Shown piece after piece: positions 34,117 to 45,850 of a DNA stretch of 64,000 nucleotides. The stretch spans positions 1-64,000 of the forward strand of contig ML991846.1 in assembly GCA_010094025.1 (NCBI GenBank). Direction: 5' to 3'. The notes beneath the pieces are model-generated. The model saw nothing but the letters and a program-made list of their open reading frames with translations, was not told the origin of the DNA and made no database searches. Each line of letters starts with the position of its first letter. Position 1 is the first letter of the stretch. A program made the translations under genes and the position numbers. The stretch is from Viridothelium virens. Taxonomy: Eukaryota > Ascomycota > Dothideomycetes > Trypetheliales > Trypetheliaceae.

Positions 34117-34803
34117 GAGTGGAGAATGTTCGTAGGTGAACAAGTGATGCCAATCATGACGACCAGACTACGGCAAACGATTTAAAAACGACATATTTGA
34201 GGAGGACGGCATAGAATATGACATTAAAATCATTCAACTGTGGCTGGATCTCTTCCTGTAGCTAATAGTTGGAGCAGTATGAGGGAGATAGGAGTTTCAA
34301 TCGTTTTTCAAAAGGCAGCAAATGGACCTCGTCATTCACAGACTTTAGATACGTAGCAGCTCGCAAGGGTAGTATCGAGGAACTTTGGAGCGAGAGGACC
34401 TACTTACCTTATTCAGTGAAGAGCCTGAGCCAGAGGAATAACCATGCATCAAAACCTATGGATATCTAAGATGGCATATCGTGCCTTTGAGCTCAAAGTG
34501 CACGATCAGTGTCCACAGGGGGTAAGCCTGAGTTTTCACGGCCTTGGTAGTCTAAGGCAGCGGTCTCGCGTAAGTTGAATGGAGACGAGGAAAGACGCGC
34601 CCAAGGAGGAAAGCAGACGCGTGCGGAAATGATGAAATTGTGCAGGCGAAATTGAGACGTCAGGAGCCAATTTCCGCCGACCTCCGTGCTGCACTCTCAA
34701 TAGTTACCCCGTACCAACCACCACAGCCACTTCGTCTAGCTCTTACTCTGCGATATCTTGTCCGCAAAACATCAAACCACGAAGGCAACTTTTATTCTTC
34801 AAG
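34117..34803. other. Intergenic between FAH and KEI1
   Basis: 3' region of the FAH-family gene and promoter of KEI1. Around 34540-34570 there is a short segment with tRNA-like look (GGTAGTCTAAGGCAG) but no cloverleaf can be completed. Confidence 0.45.
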
Positions 34804-35865
34804 ATGGCACTCGGTAGGCTAGTACCGCGGCCAAAGGTAGGACTCTCTCTTGCTCAACTGCGAATGCGACAACTGCAGTACTAACCGCCTCACTAGAGCT
34901 TCCTCTTCATGTCGCTCCGAACCGCAACCGAACTCATAACACTCACGCTCCTCCTGAACAAAATCTCCGGCCTGTACGGCCTCCTCGCCATCTTCACCGG
35001 CTACTCGCTCTCCAGCCTGCAACTCTCGATGTACATCTACTCCGTCGCGGCCCTCATCCTCTTCACCCTGCTCGTCCCCCATATCCGCAAGCAATCCCCA
35101 CTCCAATGCCTCTCCCTCGCCTACCTCACCCTCCTCGACACCCTCATCAACGGCATCTACACCGCCCTCTTCGGCATCTCCTGGTTCCTCGTCCTCGCGC
35201 GGCACGTCGGGCCCTCCGACTCCTCAAGCACCGTCCTCGGCGGCCTCACCATCGAAGACACCGCCGGCTTCACCGCGCCCGAAGTCAACGTCTCGCAAGT
35301 CGACGTCGTGGCTGCGCCCGCACCCGGCGCGCTGACGGGCCAGGAAGCGGTTGCGATCGGCAGCGAGGGGAATGCCCCGGCTGGGGCCGGGAGCGCGGCG
35401 TCGGGGAGTGATGCGTTTCGGGAGGCGGTGTTTCAGTCGGGCAGCGTCGCGAGCATTACGGTAATTGCGATGTTCTGGGCGCTGCGGCTGTATGCGGTGC
35501 TGGTGGTGTTTGCGTATGCGAGGTCGGTGCTGCGCCAGCATGTCTATGCGACGAGCTATTCGCAGCCGGGCTTTAGTCTGCAGAGTGGTGCGGTGGATGG
35601 GATGGCGGAGAATCCATTTAGGCAGGGGAGAGAGGAGGGGAGTGGATGGAGGGGTGCGCTTGGAAGGGCGCTGGTGAGGGTGCCGAAGGATTACTGGTTG
35701 GGTGCTGATGCAGATGGGGAGTGGGTGAAGGGGATGGGAGGCAGATTTCAGAAGCCAGTGAGGCTGGAACCGCCAGGAGTGGGCGAGAGAGAACGCAGAA
35801 GACGGAGTGGGACGGGACCGTCGAAGCCGGCTGAAGAGTTGAAAAATTTGGGTGTTGCGCGGTAA
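34804..35865 (+). CDS. KEI1: Inositolphosphorylceramide synthase regulatory subunit Kei1
   Basis: Golgi membrane subunit needed for IPC synthase activity and its Golgi localisation, in fungal sphingolipid synthesis. Exon 1 is very short (34804-34836, 11 codons) and exon 2 is 34897-35865; 333 aa. Four hydrophobic segments are visible: residues about 20-45 (ELITLTLLLNKISGLYGLLAI), 48-70, 78-105 (the LAYLTLLDTLINGIYTALF region) and about 195-220 (ITVIAMFWALRLYAVLVVFAY), as in Kei1, where the last helix with LRLYA is well conserved. The cytosolic tail is Gly/Arg-rich with a basic cluster (ERERRRR). Exon 2 switches from C-rich to G-rich coding strand near 35335. Confidence 0.87.
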
Positions 35866-36238
35866 GGAGGGGATGTTGGATGAGAACTGTGAGAAATGCC
35901 GCCTTCGTTGAGAATTCGCGAGGGATGGCACATGAAGAGAAGGCACTTAGCATAGCAGGAGTTGGATAGACTGCTGTGCAGCTTTTTGAATCGTTTGGCG
36001 AAGGCATCCTGTTTATTAACTTCGATTAAATGTCTATAGAACATTGATAATAACATTTACAGAATCATTCCGTTTCACATATATTACAGACTCGCCAGCG
36101 AAGTGAGCCCTTTGATTCGTTGATGCCTGCACCAAGCACTCCGTTGACGCCATGCTTCCCCAAATGGGGTCCTTCTAATTAATGCAATTCTTGAAAGGTA
36201 AGAATATCCAAAGGCGGGACCTTATAGCACGGGTGCAT
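35866..36238. other. Convergent spacer KEI1 / YPT6
   Basis: 3' ends of two genes; nothing further seen. Confidence 0.5.
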
Positions 36239-37109
<871 letters not shown>

Positions 37110-37491
37110 ATTAACAGAGTTTAAGGGCGGTCAATTATTCGAGATTGAAGAAGCGGGGATAATTGAGGAGGTTGAAATGAAGCAATGGTATGAAGTTGTA
37201 TATAGTGAATGGAAGAGGTATTGGTATAAGACGAATATATGCCGCAGTCCGACCGGTTCTGTCGCATGTGTGGATGGGAAGACAAAGGCGTTGACAAAAT
37301 TCTAGCTGTCTTTCAGGAGGTTTTCGATTGTAGCCTGTACCAAGGCGTACAGGGAACGGCGGTCCGCCTCGGTGTGTTCCGCCGCCACCGGCCTGTCATC
37401 GCTTCCACCCAAGAAATTTCTCCATCTTTTCGGCGTCAAGAGTCGCATTTAACGTAGCGTCCTCCACAAAACCCCTCTTAAATCGCTTGCC
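37110..37491. promoter_or_regulatory. Divergent promoter, YPT6 / NOP53
   Basis: 382-bp spacer between two start codons of housekeeping genes. AT-rich near 37130-37230. No specific site is assigned. Confidence 0.45.
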
Positions 37492-38915
37492 ATGGCGGAA
37501 GTTCTGTGTGCGCCTGCGCAGCACAAGCAGCCCTCCAGAAAAGGAAAAAGGGCATGGAGGAAGAATATAGACATTTCAGAAGTTAATGAGGGGTTGGAAG
37601 AAGTGAGAGATCAGCTAATTCAAGGGTATGTCGAACTCTTCCTAAGGCATGAAGGCTCGTGGCTAATGGAAATCACAGTGGTGTTGTCTCAGAGAAAGCT
37701 GCTGCCGACCTTTTCATTGCAGACACCGAAGGCGACGAAGTAATCCAAAAATCCTACTTCAAGACGAATAAACCTCTCAAATCCGATGAGATCCTCGCCC
37801 AAAGATCCAGCGTACCCGCATTGGACACACGAAAGCGTAAGAGTATTCTCACAGATGGTATGATTGAGCTGCGGCAGAAGAAGTTGAAAGGCGATTATGT
37901 CAAGCCCAAGGAACTTGAGCGACTCCGGAATATCGCTTACGGGGGAGAGAAGATTCAAAAAGATGTCATCAATACAACAGAACAGCCGAGCTATGATCCT
38001 TGGGCCCCCGAAGGACCAGTTCGCGATCCCCAGTTTTCCTTCCTCGACAAGCACAAACCAAAACCTGTGCGCGAGCCCAAGACATTACGCCATGCACCGC
38101 TCTCACTTGCAGCGAATGGCAAATCATTTCCAGCCGTCCAGAAACCTGATGCAGGGCGAAGCTACAATCCCGACTTCCATGACTGGTCCTCTCTCCTAGA
38201 ACGTGAGGGTACAAAGGAAGTCTCCGCCGAGGAGAAACGGCTGAATGATGCCGCGATAGAAGCTAAGCGGATGGCGAGGGCGCAGGCAATTGCAGCTGAG
38301 CCAGATCTTGAATCTGCTGCGGAGGACAGTACATGGGAGAGCGAGTGGGAGGGTATCCAAAGTGGACCGGAGGACGAGGAGTGGATGAGGCAGAAACGGC
38401 CGGAGCGGAAGACGCCAGCGCAAAGGAATAAAGCAATTAGGAGGAAAGAGGAGGAGAGGAGATTGAAACACGAGCGGAAAAGAAAGGAGAAGGAGAGGCA
38501 GATGGAGAGAATGAAGGAATTGATCAGGGAGGCGCGAGAGAGAGATGCAAAGAGTAAAGAGGTGATCAAGTTCGAGGAGTCTGTTTCCTCTGATGGAGAT
38601 GAAGGAGAGGTGGAGTTACATAAGAGAATGAGATTTGGCAATGCAAAGTAAGCCACATTAGAATCGTCTCAAACATAAAGCTATGTGGTACTAACAATAC
38701 GCAGGATACCAGAAGCATCATTGGAAGTCGTGCTTGCAGACGAACTACAAGATTCCTTACGCCTGCTCAAGCCAGAGGGCAACCTGCTGAGAGACAGGTA
38801 TCGAAATTTGGTCTTGAATGGAAAACTTGAAGCTAGGAGAGCCGCACAGCATAAAAAGCCAATGCGGACAGCGACGGAGAAATGGTCGTACAAAGACTGG
38901 AAAATTCCCAAGTAG
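37492..38915 (+). CDS. NOP53: Ribosome biogenesis protein Nop53
   Basis: 60S assembly factor (human GLTSCR2/PICT1) that recruits the Mtr4-exosome to process 7S pre-rRNA in the nucleolus. Exons 37492-37625, 37679-38647 and 38705-38915, introns 53 and 57 bp; 437 aa. The N-terminus carries the family RKGKRAWRKNIDI motif, followed by the L-F-x-x-D block (ADLFIADTEGDE). The middle has YDPWAPEG and SYNPDFHDW, the long C-terminal half is a Lys/Arg/Glu coiled coil, and exon 3 ends with the conserved basic box (SLRLLKPEGNLLRDRY, then LEARRAAQHKK). Its 3' end lies 145 bp from that of POLD4, in convergent arrangement. Confidence 0.92.
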
Positions 38916-39060
38916 AAAGCTCAGATTCAACGAACACCAGTGCATTATTCGAGTGCGCTCTAGTTAGCACCACCTCCCATGTCATATCCACAATCAAGTT
39001 CATGCCTTCCGTGATGTACAAGCCAGATATCGCTAGCGTATCTGATGCTCATTCCGTGGC

Positions 39061-39806
39061 TCACGTCTCATTAAATCTCGAACTCATCAACTCGTCCACG
39101 TGCGCCCTTTGCGCCTTCCAATTCTCCTTTTCCTGTTCCTTCAGCAGCACAGCCAGAACCTCAACTGGGGGCTCTAGACCCAGTGCATGTGCACGCTGCC
39201 ACCGCTTCATGCGAGCAATACCTATGCACGGCTGCAGTACATTTCAATTAGCTTCAATTCAAAAACCCACACAATCGTACCTTCTCAAAAGCAGCTTTCA
39301 ATAGAAGGCAGAATATCACTCACCCCATACTCCCCACTCATATCCCAAAGCCTCAACACCTTCTCCTCCAGACTCAGTCCCTCCTGATGCACCCTCGGCG
39401 CCAAACTCTGCCTCTCTTTCTCTCGCCAGTACGCCTTAATCTTCGCATCCGATACCTTGCGCGCCCGCTCCTCCTCCGGCGTCGACTCCGCTGCCTCTAC
39501 AACTCGCGCCTTCTCCTGCTCCGCCTGCTGCAAGATCGCGGCTTCGGCCGTGGTGGGCGAAGTCTCGACATCTTGCGCTGAGATGTGCGATGTCGCATCG
39601 GTAGCAGGAGCGGTCGGTGATGCCTTCTGGTCATCGGAAACGAGTGAGTCGAGGAGGGCTGGGTCGGTTTTCGGCTTGCTAGATCTAAGATCTTTGGACG
39701 AGGGGGTGTTGGTCGGTTTGGTGATGCGATTCTTGTTGTTGAACGACAGTGTCGATTGAGAGGATTTGCTGACGGGACCGGAGGAGGTGCGGCGTTTGGG
39801 TGCCAT
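39061..39806 (-). CDS. POLD4: DNA polymerase delta subunit 4
   Basis: Smallest subunit of replicative polymerase delta (human POLD4, fission yeast Cdm1). Exons 39806-39324 and 39231-39061 with a 92-bp intron; 217 aa. The N-terminus has a basic start (MAPKRRTSS) with QSTLSFNNK, a PIP-box-like PCNA-binding motif (Q-x-x-L-x-F) at about residues 17-22. The middle is disordered, rich in Ser, Ala and Glu. The conserved C-terminal domain begins KVLRLWDMSGEYGPCIGIARMKRWQRAHALGL, spanning the intron exactly at GEYG/PCIG. It shares a short promoter with DcpS. The coding region shows the C-to-G skew switch near 39540. Confidence 0.9.
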
Positions 39807-40185
39807 GGTGGCTGGGTATTCTCTGTCTTGCGAGCGTCTGGGTTCGGGGAGTGATGGAGCAGGAGGGTTTCACGAAATGTTACTTTTGGTAATGATCTCC
39901 TCAAAAAAAGAGAAGTCTCAATGCACTTTTTAGTCTTGAGTTTCCTTCGGAACTTGTTAAACTAATTGCAGCTATGAGGTGGTCTCGGCTGTTAAGATAC
40001 ATGGCAAGGGGCCCTTGAGGTGCGTTGGAAAATTCGATGACGATATTGGCGCGGGTGGGTCGTCGCCCGAGCGATGCGCGAAACGCGAAAGCACGTGACA
40101 GTCAATCAGCCTCACCTCACGTTCCCAGGTCTGCAGTTGTCTTTGGGCATTACAGTTTGCGCAACAAGTTTAATCGGTAGTCGCA
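39807..40185. promoter_or_regulatory. Divergent promoter, POLD4 / DcpS, with CACGTG
   Basis: 379-bp spacer between two start codons. It contains the palindromic E-box CACGTG at 40092-40097, extended to CACGTGAC, 89 bp before the DcpS start. Such sites bind bHLH factors of the Cbf1 kind; binding here is inferred, not shown. Confidence 0.5.
40092..40097. promoter_or_regulatory. E-box CACGTG
   Basis: Perfect palindrome in the divergent promoter. A six-base match can occur by chance, though it is better placed than the CACGTG at about 1820, which lies between two convergent 3' ends. Confidence 0.35.
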
Positions 40186-41395
40186 ATGGCAAATGATGCA
40201 AGTCCAGAGGCACTGATCTCTAATTTTAAATATGAGCGCCTACTCAACCAAGGTAGCTCTGACACTCGTGATTTCGTCGATCTGTCCGAATGCTCATGAA
40301 TTGATACTGCGACAGACAACTCTGGCTGTCGAATTATACTTTTAGGAAGAATTGGGTCAGATCAGGCTCTGTTGATAGCAGAACGTGCTGCTTTCTCTGA
40401 TAGCGAAAATCACCTTGCTCAGTTCGCATCTTCGCTTCGTAACGTAAGAGGAATTGGGAATAATGATATCTATAAGTAGGAGCTTTTTATCAATCTCGTG
40501 AAGTCTTATCATCTACTCATGGGCAATTGCAGCTGGCTTCTCGCATGCTCTGACTCATCAACTTCTGAGACGCAACCCCCGGATTTGAAGCTCACATTCA
40601 TCTCTCCTTGCACCGAAAAGCATATCAAAAAGTACACCCCTCAAGGTGTTCGACTTGTGACAGAAACCCCTGTCATATATCACAAGTATATTCGACCATA
40701 CATGATACAGCAGCGCAACCGTCTCACATGGGTATTCAACATCATTGAAGGCCGCAGTGAGCAGGATAGTGTGCTGTACCGTGAGCATGGAGAAGAAGGG
40801 TTTCTGGTAACCCCCGATCTGTATGTTGCCTGCCAGTCAAGCGTCGGCTCTGTAGATGGTGCTGACTAAGTGGGCAGGAATTGGGATGGCAAGACAATGT
40901 TCAGTCTGCATCTCCTCGGTCTGGTGGAGCGTCGTGACATCTGGTCGGTCCGAGATCTGCGCAAGCAGCATGTTCTGTGGTTGAAACACATGCGTGATAA
41001 GTTCTTGGATGCTGCAGTCAAACTGTACCCTGACATTGAACGAGACCAACTGAAGCTATATATGCATTGTACGTTCGGCCAGTCCTCACATCTTCCCACC
41101 GACCTGATTTTCTTGTGACGGTTTGAATTCAAACGAGACTGACGCTCTCTCAGACCAGCCAACCTACTACCACTTTCATGTTCACATTGTTCATGTCCGA
41201 CTGGAACAAGGTATGACGCAGGCGACGGGCAAGGCTTTGGGTTTAGAGCACATCATCAGTCAACTGGAAACAATGGTTGGAGATGATCAGGCAGGTATGG
41301 CGGACGTAAGCCTCACGTATACAGTAGGAGAGGCGAGCGAGTTATGGACGGAAATCTTTTTGCCGCTGAAGCAAGGCAAAGGCGTTGTGGTCTAG
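40186..41395 (+). CDS. DCS1: Scavenger mRNA-decapping enzyme DcpS (HIT family)
   Basis: HIT pyrophosphatase that hydrolyses the cap dinucleotide left after 3'-5' mRNA decay, releasing m7GMP. Five exons: 40186-40252, 40316-40475, 40533-40820, 40878-41068 and 41154-41395; introns 63, 57, 57 and 85 bp; 315 aa. The HIT motif HFHVHIVHV is at residues 242-250, with the central histidine H244 as nucleophile by family analogy. Upstream blocks match the family: IAERAAF, NDIYNWLLA, CTEKHIKKY, TETPVIYHKY, NWVFNIIEGR, the NWDGKTMFSLHLLGLVERRD segment and FGLE-like GLEHIISQLE near the end. Its functional link to MTR3 (exosome) in the same window is general, not positional. No defect is seen. Confidence 0.93.
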
Positions 41396-42385
41396 GGCCG
41401 GAAATGGCTATCCAAGACATGCAAGACCTGAAAGTGGCCGACAACTTGGTGGGAAGAGACGCCCACATAACATTCGTTTATACGAGAGGGCTCTGACACG
41501 GCTGCCCATTGCTGTACCAAGCCTGTGTTCCATTTTGAAATCTTGCGAAACCACGCATCGCCGCGCAACCATTTCTGCGACCGGTACGGACGGCGGACGA
41601 GCCTAACAAGAGCTTAGAGAGGCTTTGCTGGACATGAAGACTCAGGAGGAGTGGCACAAGCGCTCTCTGTGACTGTCAAGCCGACGTTTCTAATTTTGGA
41701 TTTATCGCAACCTCATCCAATATGTACACGTACCTTATCCTCCTGTCTAATGCTGTCACGTTATCGTTGTCCCTTTGATGGCTTTCGTTGCGTCCTTGGG
41801 CAGGCGGCTTGTCTGATTGACTAGAGCAACCGTGTATACGGCAAAACAAGCTCCTTCAACTGAGCCGAAGGCAAAAAGCTAGTGGCTGGGAGTTCCGACA
41901 AACCCACTAGCTGATATTCAGCCTCTGGGCTCACGGAACCCTCAGGCACTCTGCCTTACACGGTCGGAAGGAAGACTCGTTAGATACGAGAGTATCGAAG
42001 TCAGGCAAAGAGCGGTCGTGCGGAAAGGGACCTTCGATAAGACTGCAGGATTGAGCCACCTCCTTACCATATGCCAAGCAGCTGCGTCGGAAATGATCCC
42101 GGCTTCTACAGCTGTGAATCCAAACGTGAGACGATAGGTGGCGTAGGGTTGAATGCCTTGTGCAGCGACACAGGGTTTGACTCAAGGTGAACTCTTGACA
42201 GCATACATGCTAACGCCTCTTTCTGTTGAACCAAAGAGACGAACGTCTTTGAGATTGAGTAATGCGTCACATATCGATACGTCCACCGAGCCACCACTGA
42301 GCCATACCGCGCTGCCAGCACATCTAATTGATATTAATAGGCAAGTTTGCCGCATTTTTACGTTGGATATGACAACGACTTCAAC
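41396..42385. other. Intergenic, boundary to the accessory region
   Basis: No supported gene. From here rightwards gene density drops and broken genes and element remnants appear. Confidence 0.5.
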
Positions 42386-43739
42386 ATGACACTTGACCCC
42401 GAAAACTCGAGCACTACCGCCAGCAATACCTTCGGCAGATTCGTAGTCTCTACCGCCATCAATGCCATCCTCTCGAGTACTACCGTCCCCACGCGCTTGC
42501 TCCGTGTAAATCTCAGTCCTTTGACAACAACTTTTACCCCGCCGGTGTCGTGTTCGCCTATGATACTTTACTCGAGTACCATAAGTGGCGACCTATCTGC
42601 TTTTTTAGCTCAAACCTGCATCGATGATGGTTTTAACATCCAAGATAATCCATCGTGTTAGCCAAACCCCAGTGACGGTATCTATGGCCCCGCTCCGCTG
42701 ACTGGCTACGGCATTTATTCCCCTGGGTATATCTGTCCTGCCGGCTACACCAGCGCCTGCTGGCAGAATGCAAATGCAGCTCCAGGTCAGAGCACCACCA
42801 TGGAAAGTTTCCAGTTCCAATATCCGCCAGGTCCTGCTGAAAATGTAGTAGGATGCTGTCCGACGTAAGTCTTCTCACGGCTCATCGCTCCTGCCTTCCT
42901 TCTTATCTCAGTATCAGTATCTGAACCTCTGATCAGCGGCTTCTCTTGTGGCATCGATAATATATATGAGAACAAACCAGACTTGTACTTCCAGACTTGC
43001 ATTGCAGTGCCGACCTCCACTGCATTTGCAGCGGCATTGTGCAATAAAAATGAAACTGAAGATTCTACTTCCTCAGTAACCTCGCTTACTGTGTCTTTCC
43101 CAGCGCCAAACTTAAGCATGCTATCTATGTGGGCTCCGCTCGTGCAGCTAGTATACCAGGAGAGTGACCTTTCAGGGTTTCTCATGCCCAGTCTACCAAA
43201 ATCGAGCTCGGTTCCGCCGAAGGTTCATCGTAGGTGCGCAGGCGTAATCGTAGGTATTGTGATCGGTGCCCTGACGTTAATTGTCTTCATGTTCGCACTT
43301 GTTTGGTTTCTACTCTTACGGAGACAGCGGCAAATGAAGCGGGGCAATCCCAATGGCGATTCTGCCGCAGTACCGGATTGGCTGAAGGCGGAATTACCAG
43401 GCCAAGCCAAACAGTTGTACGAAGCAGGTGGGAAAAATATAGGGAGGGAACTCCCTACAGGAACGACGTGCCTTACACAGGAGCTCGAGGTACCGGAAGT
43501 GGAGGGAACTTCAGACAGAAACGACAATTCTTGCGCAGGAACTCGAGGCGTCGGATATAATACATGAGTTGCACAATGACCCAGCATCACAGGCACTACC
43601 AGCAGAGCTCGAGCAGGATCGTCGGATGTCTGGAAATGGTCGACTCGAGAAGCGTAACGCCAAGTCTGTACGATCTCCAGCTTGCGGAGGGATTACAGAG
43701 GCCAAACAGACCAGGATGAGGAGACTAGGACAAATATAG
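42386..43739 (+). pseudogene. Interrupted single-pass membrane protein gene, fungal Cys-rich ectodomain type
   Basis: One coherent reading frame runs from the ATG at 42386 but is cut by a TAG at 42659-42661; it continues beyond the stop in the same frame with a family-typical ectodomain (GYGIYSPGYICPAGYTSACW, then VVGCCPTGFSCG) across an intron at 42865-42936. A transmembrane helix follows (GVIVGIVIGALTLIVFMFAL region), then a basic stop-transfer and a cytosolic tail. In the tail a 57-bp unit is repeated with a 58-bp spacing, which shifts the frame; the second frame then stays open to a TAG at 43737. Such proteins with a Ser/Thr-rich, cysteine-bearing ectodomain and one helix are common, uncharacterised fungal surface proteins. 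A hidden intron over the stop is not supported by splice sites. The copy is young: most of the frame is still readable. Confidence 0.65.
43448..43562 (+). repeat. Tandem repeat, two units, 58-bp spacing
   Basis: Unit 1 starts at 43448 (GAACTCCCTACAGGAACG) and unit 2 at 43506 (GAACTTCAGACAGAAACG). Translated in their own frames they read ELPTGTTCLTQELEVPEVE and ELQTETTILAQELEASDII, clearly related. Confidence 0.7.
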
Positions 43740-44432
43740 CGATATATATTTGATGGTCTTTGTTGGTGTCGATGACAGATAGAAGACTGATGGAGTTGAA
43801 GATGGTTAATTGGCAACTGTAAGATATCCAACTGTGGGCAATAGACCAGTCCGGCTTCGTTGATACTCAAGACAGCGCAGCAAATACTACTCAGGTTCAT
43901 GACACAGATTTTGTCGTATTTGGTGAAAGGGATGGAATAATATCGGGGATGTCCGTTCGTTTTAGACCCCAGCGCCGAAGTAGTGAGGATAACCTCGTCG
44001 ACCTCTGCTCATCGATAAAGGATGACCCCTGACCCTGATCCTCCGCGATTTCTCTCGTTACCTTCGTGGTCAGGACTACGAAGGCACTGAGAGAAAAGTT
44101 CACATAAGATCTTGGAGGACTTGTACGATGATGTGTACGGATGCGTGTTCAAGTGTACCTGCTGCCGGGAGGACAGGAAGAGCGTGATGTCACGCCTGAC
44201 CTCAGCGTGTCACGCAGGTGACCCGTTGCTGAGGTCGGCATCCTTTCCGGGAGAAACATCATCGATCTTGCACTCATCGGTCAATATGGCAAAAGAACAT
44301 AGGCTGTAAACATATCCATGATTTCCGCTATGGAACGATACTTGGCTGGGTGTCGCGTATGCGCGCAATCTTTGGGGGGCGGTGTAGGAGGCGGAGACAC
44401 TCGGAACGGTTTACCGTTTTTCCGGATTCATC
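43740..44432. other. Intergenic
   Basis: No supported gene; short frames only. Confidence 0.45.
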
Positions 44433-44599
44433 ATGTGGTACTGTAACAATTCAGCGCGTACGGAGTATGCCCCTGTCACTCTTCTTCACCTGCCTCTGTA
44501 CCTCCTGCGCGTGAAGCTGTTCCCACCGATGCCAACTAGGGGAACCTCTCATCTCATTCCATTGAGGGTTTCACTGCCCCAGCTGCTGCCCGAGCTACT

Positions 44600-45262
44600 G
44601 TCCTGCCTCCTGCCCCGCCTGCTGCTCTGGCTACTGATTTATCTTCTTCATCGTATGTCCAGGGATCATCTGGATCGAATGTTTCATCATCTGAACTTGC
44701 TGCTGAATTGCTGCTGCGCCACGTAAAGGATAGGTGAATTTGCTGCTGCCCCAGCTGCTGTCATCCTTCCCTCAGCCATAGCGGCTGCAGCCTCATCCAC
44801 GGCAGCATCGAATCCCTTTCGTTGTATCCATGAATCCTGAATGTATTGATTCCCACCTCCACAAGCAATGGTATTCTCAACATGAATAGGGATTCGATTA
44901 ATCCACCTCTGGATCTCTGTCTGGCATCGGGCGCTCCAAGCAGCATCTATTTTCTCATGCCTATACCTATCTCAACGGACTCTTGCTTAATTATCCTCAA
45001 TAACCTTGGGTGCATCTTTCCCTGGTCGACCAGTTCGTTGAACATCTTCAACGTATTCATCTTTGATAGCAAGTGGACGAATGTTCGGGTCAAATCCTCG
45101 CGAACAAGCTTTCTTGTAGATATTCGTAACTGTACGATTTGGGACACCTGTCGTTTGAGAAACCTGCGTATTCGAGTATCCAAGGGCTCTGAGAGTAATG
45201 ACAGCACCTCGTGTCGCTAGGTCATACATGTTCGCGAGCCGGTGGGGCGGCAGGTAGAACAC
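44600..45262 (-). pseudogene. Decayed transposase-like fragment
   Basis: On the minus strand an 80-codon frame (45226 leftwards) reads ITLRALGYSNTQVSQTTGV and NRTVTNIYKKACSRGF, which looks like the helix-turn-helix start of a Tc1/mariner-like transposase. It ends in a stop at about 44987, with a second stop close by. In the same frame beyond the stops the sequence is again protein-like: DAAWSARCQTEIQRWINRIP and IACGGGNQYIQDS, resembling the far C-terminus of fungal DDE transposases, then an Ala/Gln-rich end. The catalytic DDE core is missing between the two parts, so the fragment is both deleted and stopped. Assignment to a superfamily rests on pattern memory. I could not find inverted repeats. 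Confidence 0.45.
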
Positions 45263-45850
45263 CAGAAAGAGCAGTAGCTAGGGCATTGAAGAAATCCAAT
45301 GAATGAGCTGAGAAGTTTCCCTAGGTGGGAACAGCTTCACGCGCAGGAGATGCAGATGCAGGTGCAGAGGCAGACGCGGAGGTGCGGAAGGACGGGAGAA
45401 TCACAGGGACTCTGCGGAAAGTAGCAGGGGGGCTATGCGCTAAAGTTTGGCGCGTATTTATGTTTGAAGGGCATCTCCTTACATAGGCTGGACTGTAAAT
45501 TAACCTCCTGCTTTTGTACCTAGACGTGCACAAGACAACTTAGACGATACCCGCTGGACTACTTCTGTCTGGGCCTTACACGTTACTCCCGGATGCGTGA
45601 TGTGTTACAGGCATATCGAGGCGCTCGAATCGTCTGTGCCTTGATCACAAGGTCTCGTGTGCACAGGGACTGGAGCAACGTACAGGAGACCGAGTAAAAT
45701 TGAGTAACGATCCAATAGCAATGTCTCGGCGGAAGGCTGTAAGGCTGTGAGGCTTTCCTACAAAATTTCTTTCTTTCTCTACAATGTTGTCATGAGCATG
45801 GCAGTATTTCTCTTATCTATATCACTTACTGATCGTTAAAAACTTATACA
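45263..45850. other. Intergenic upstream of the esterase gene
   Basis: No gene. A short GCAGATGCAGGTGCAGAGGCAGA repeat-like run lies near 45346-45375; the last 100 bp are AT-rich, fitting a promoter. Confidence 0.45.

Noticed and set aside
34540-34572. tRNA-like segment
   Set aside because: A D-arm-like string occurs, but no acceptor stem or TPsiC arm can be paired around it.
35224-35946. 240-codon minus-strand frame opposite KEI1
   Set aside because: Antisense shadow of KEI1; Arg/His/Pro-rich.
40471-40500. Nonsense mutation in DcpS (TAG after NDIYK)
   Set aside because: The TAG is inside a 57-bp GT-AG intron; splicing gives the family-typical NDIYNWLLA.
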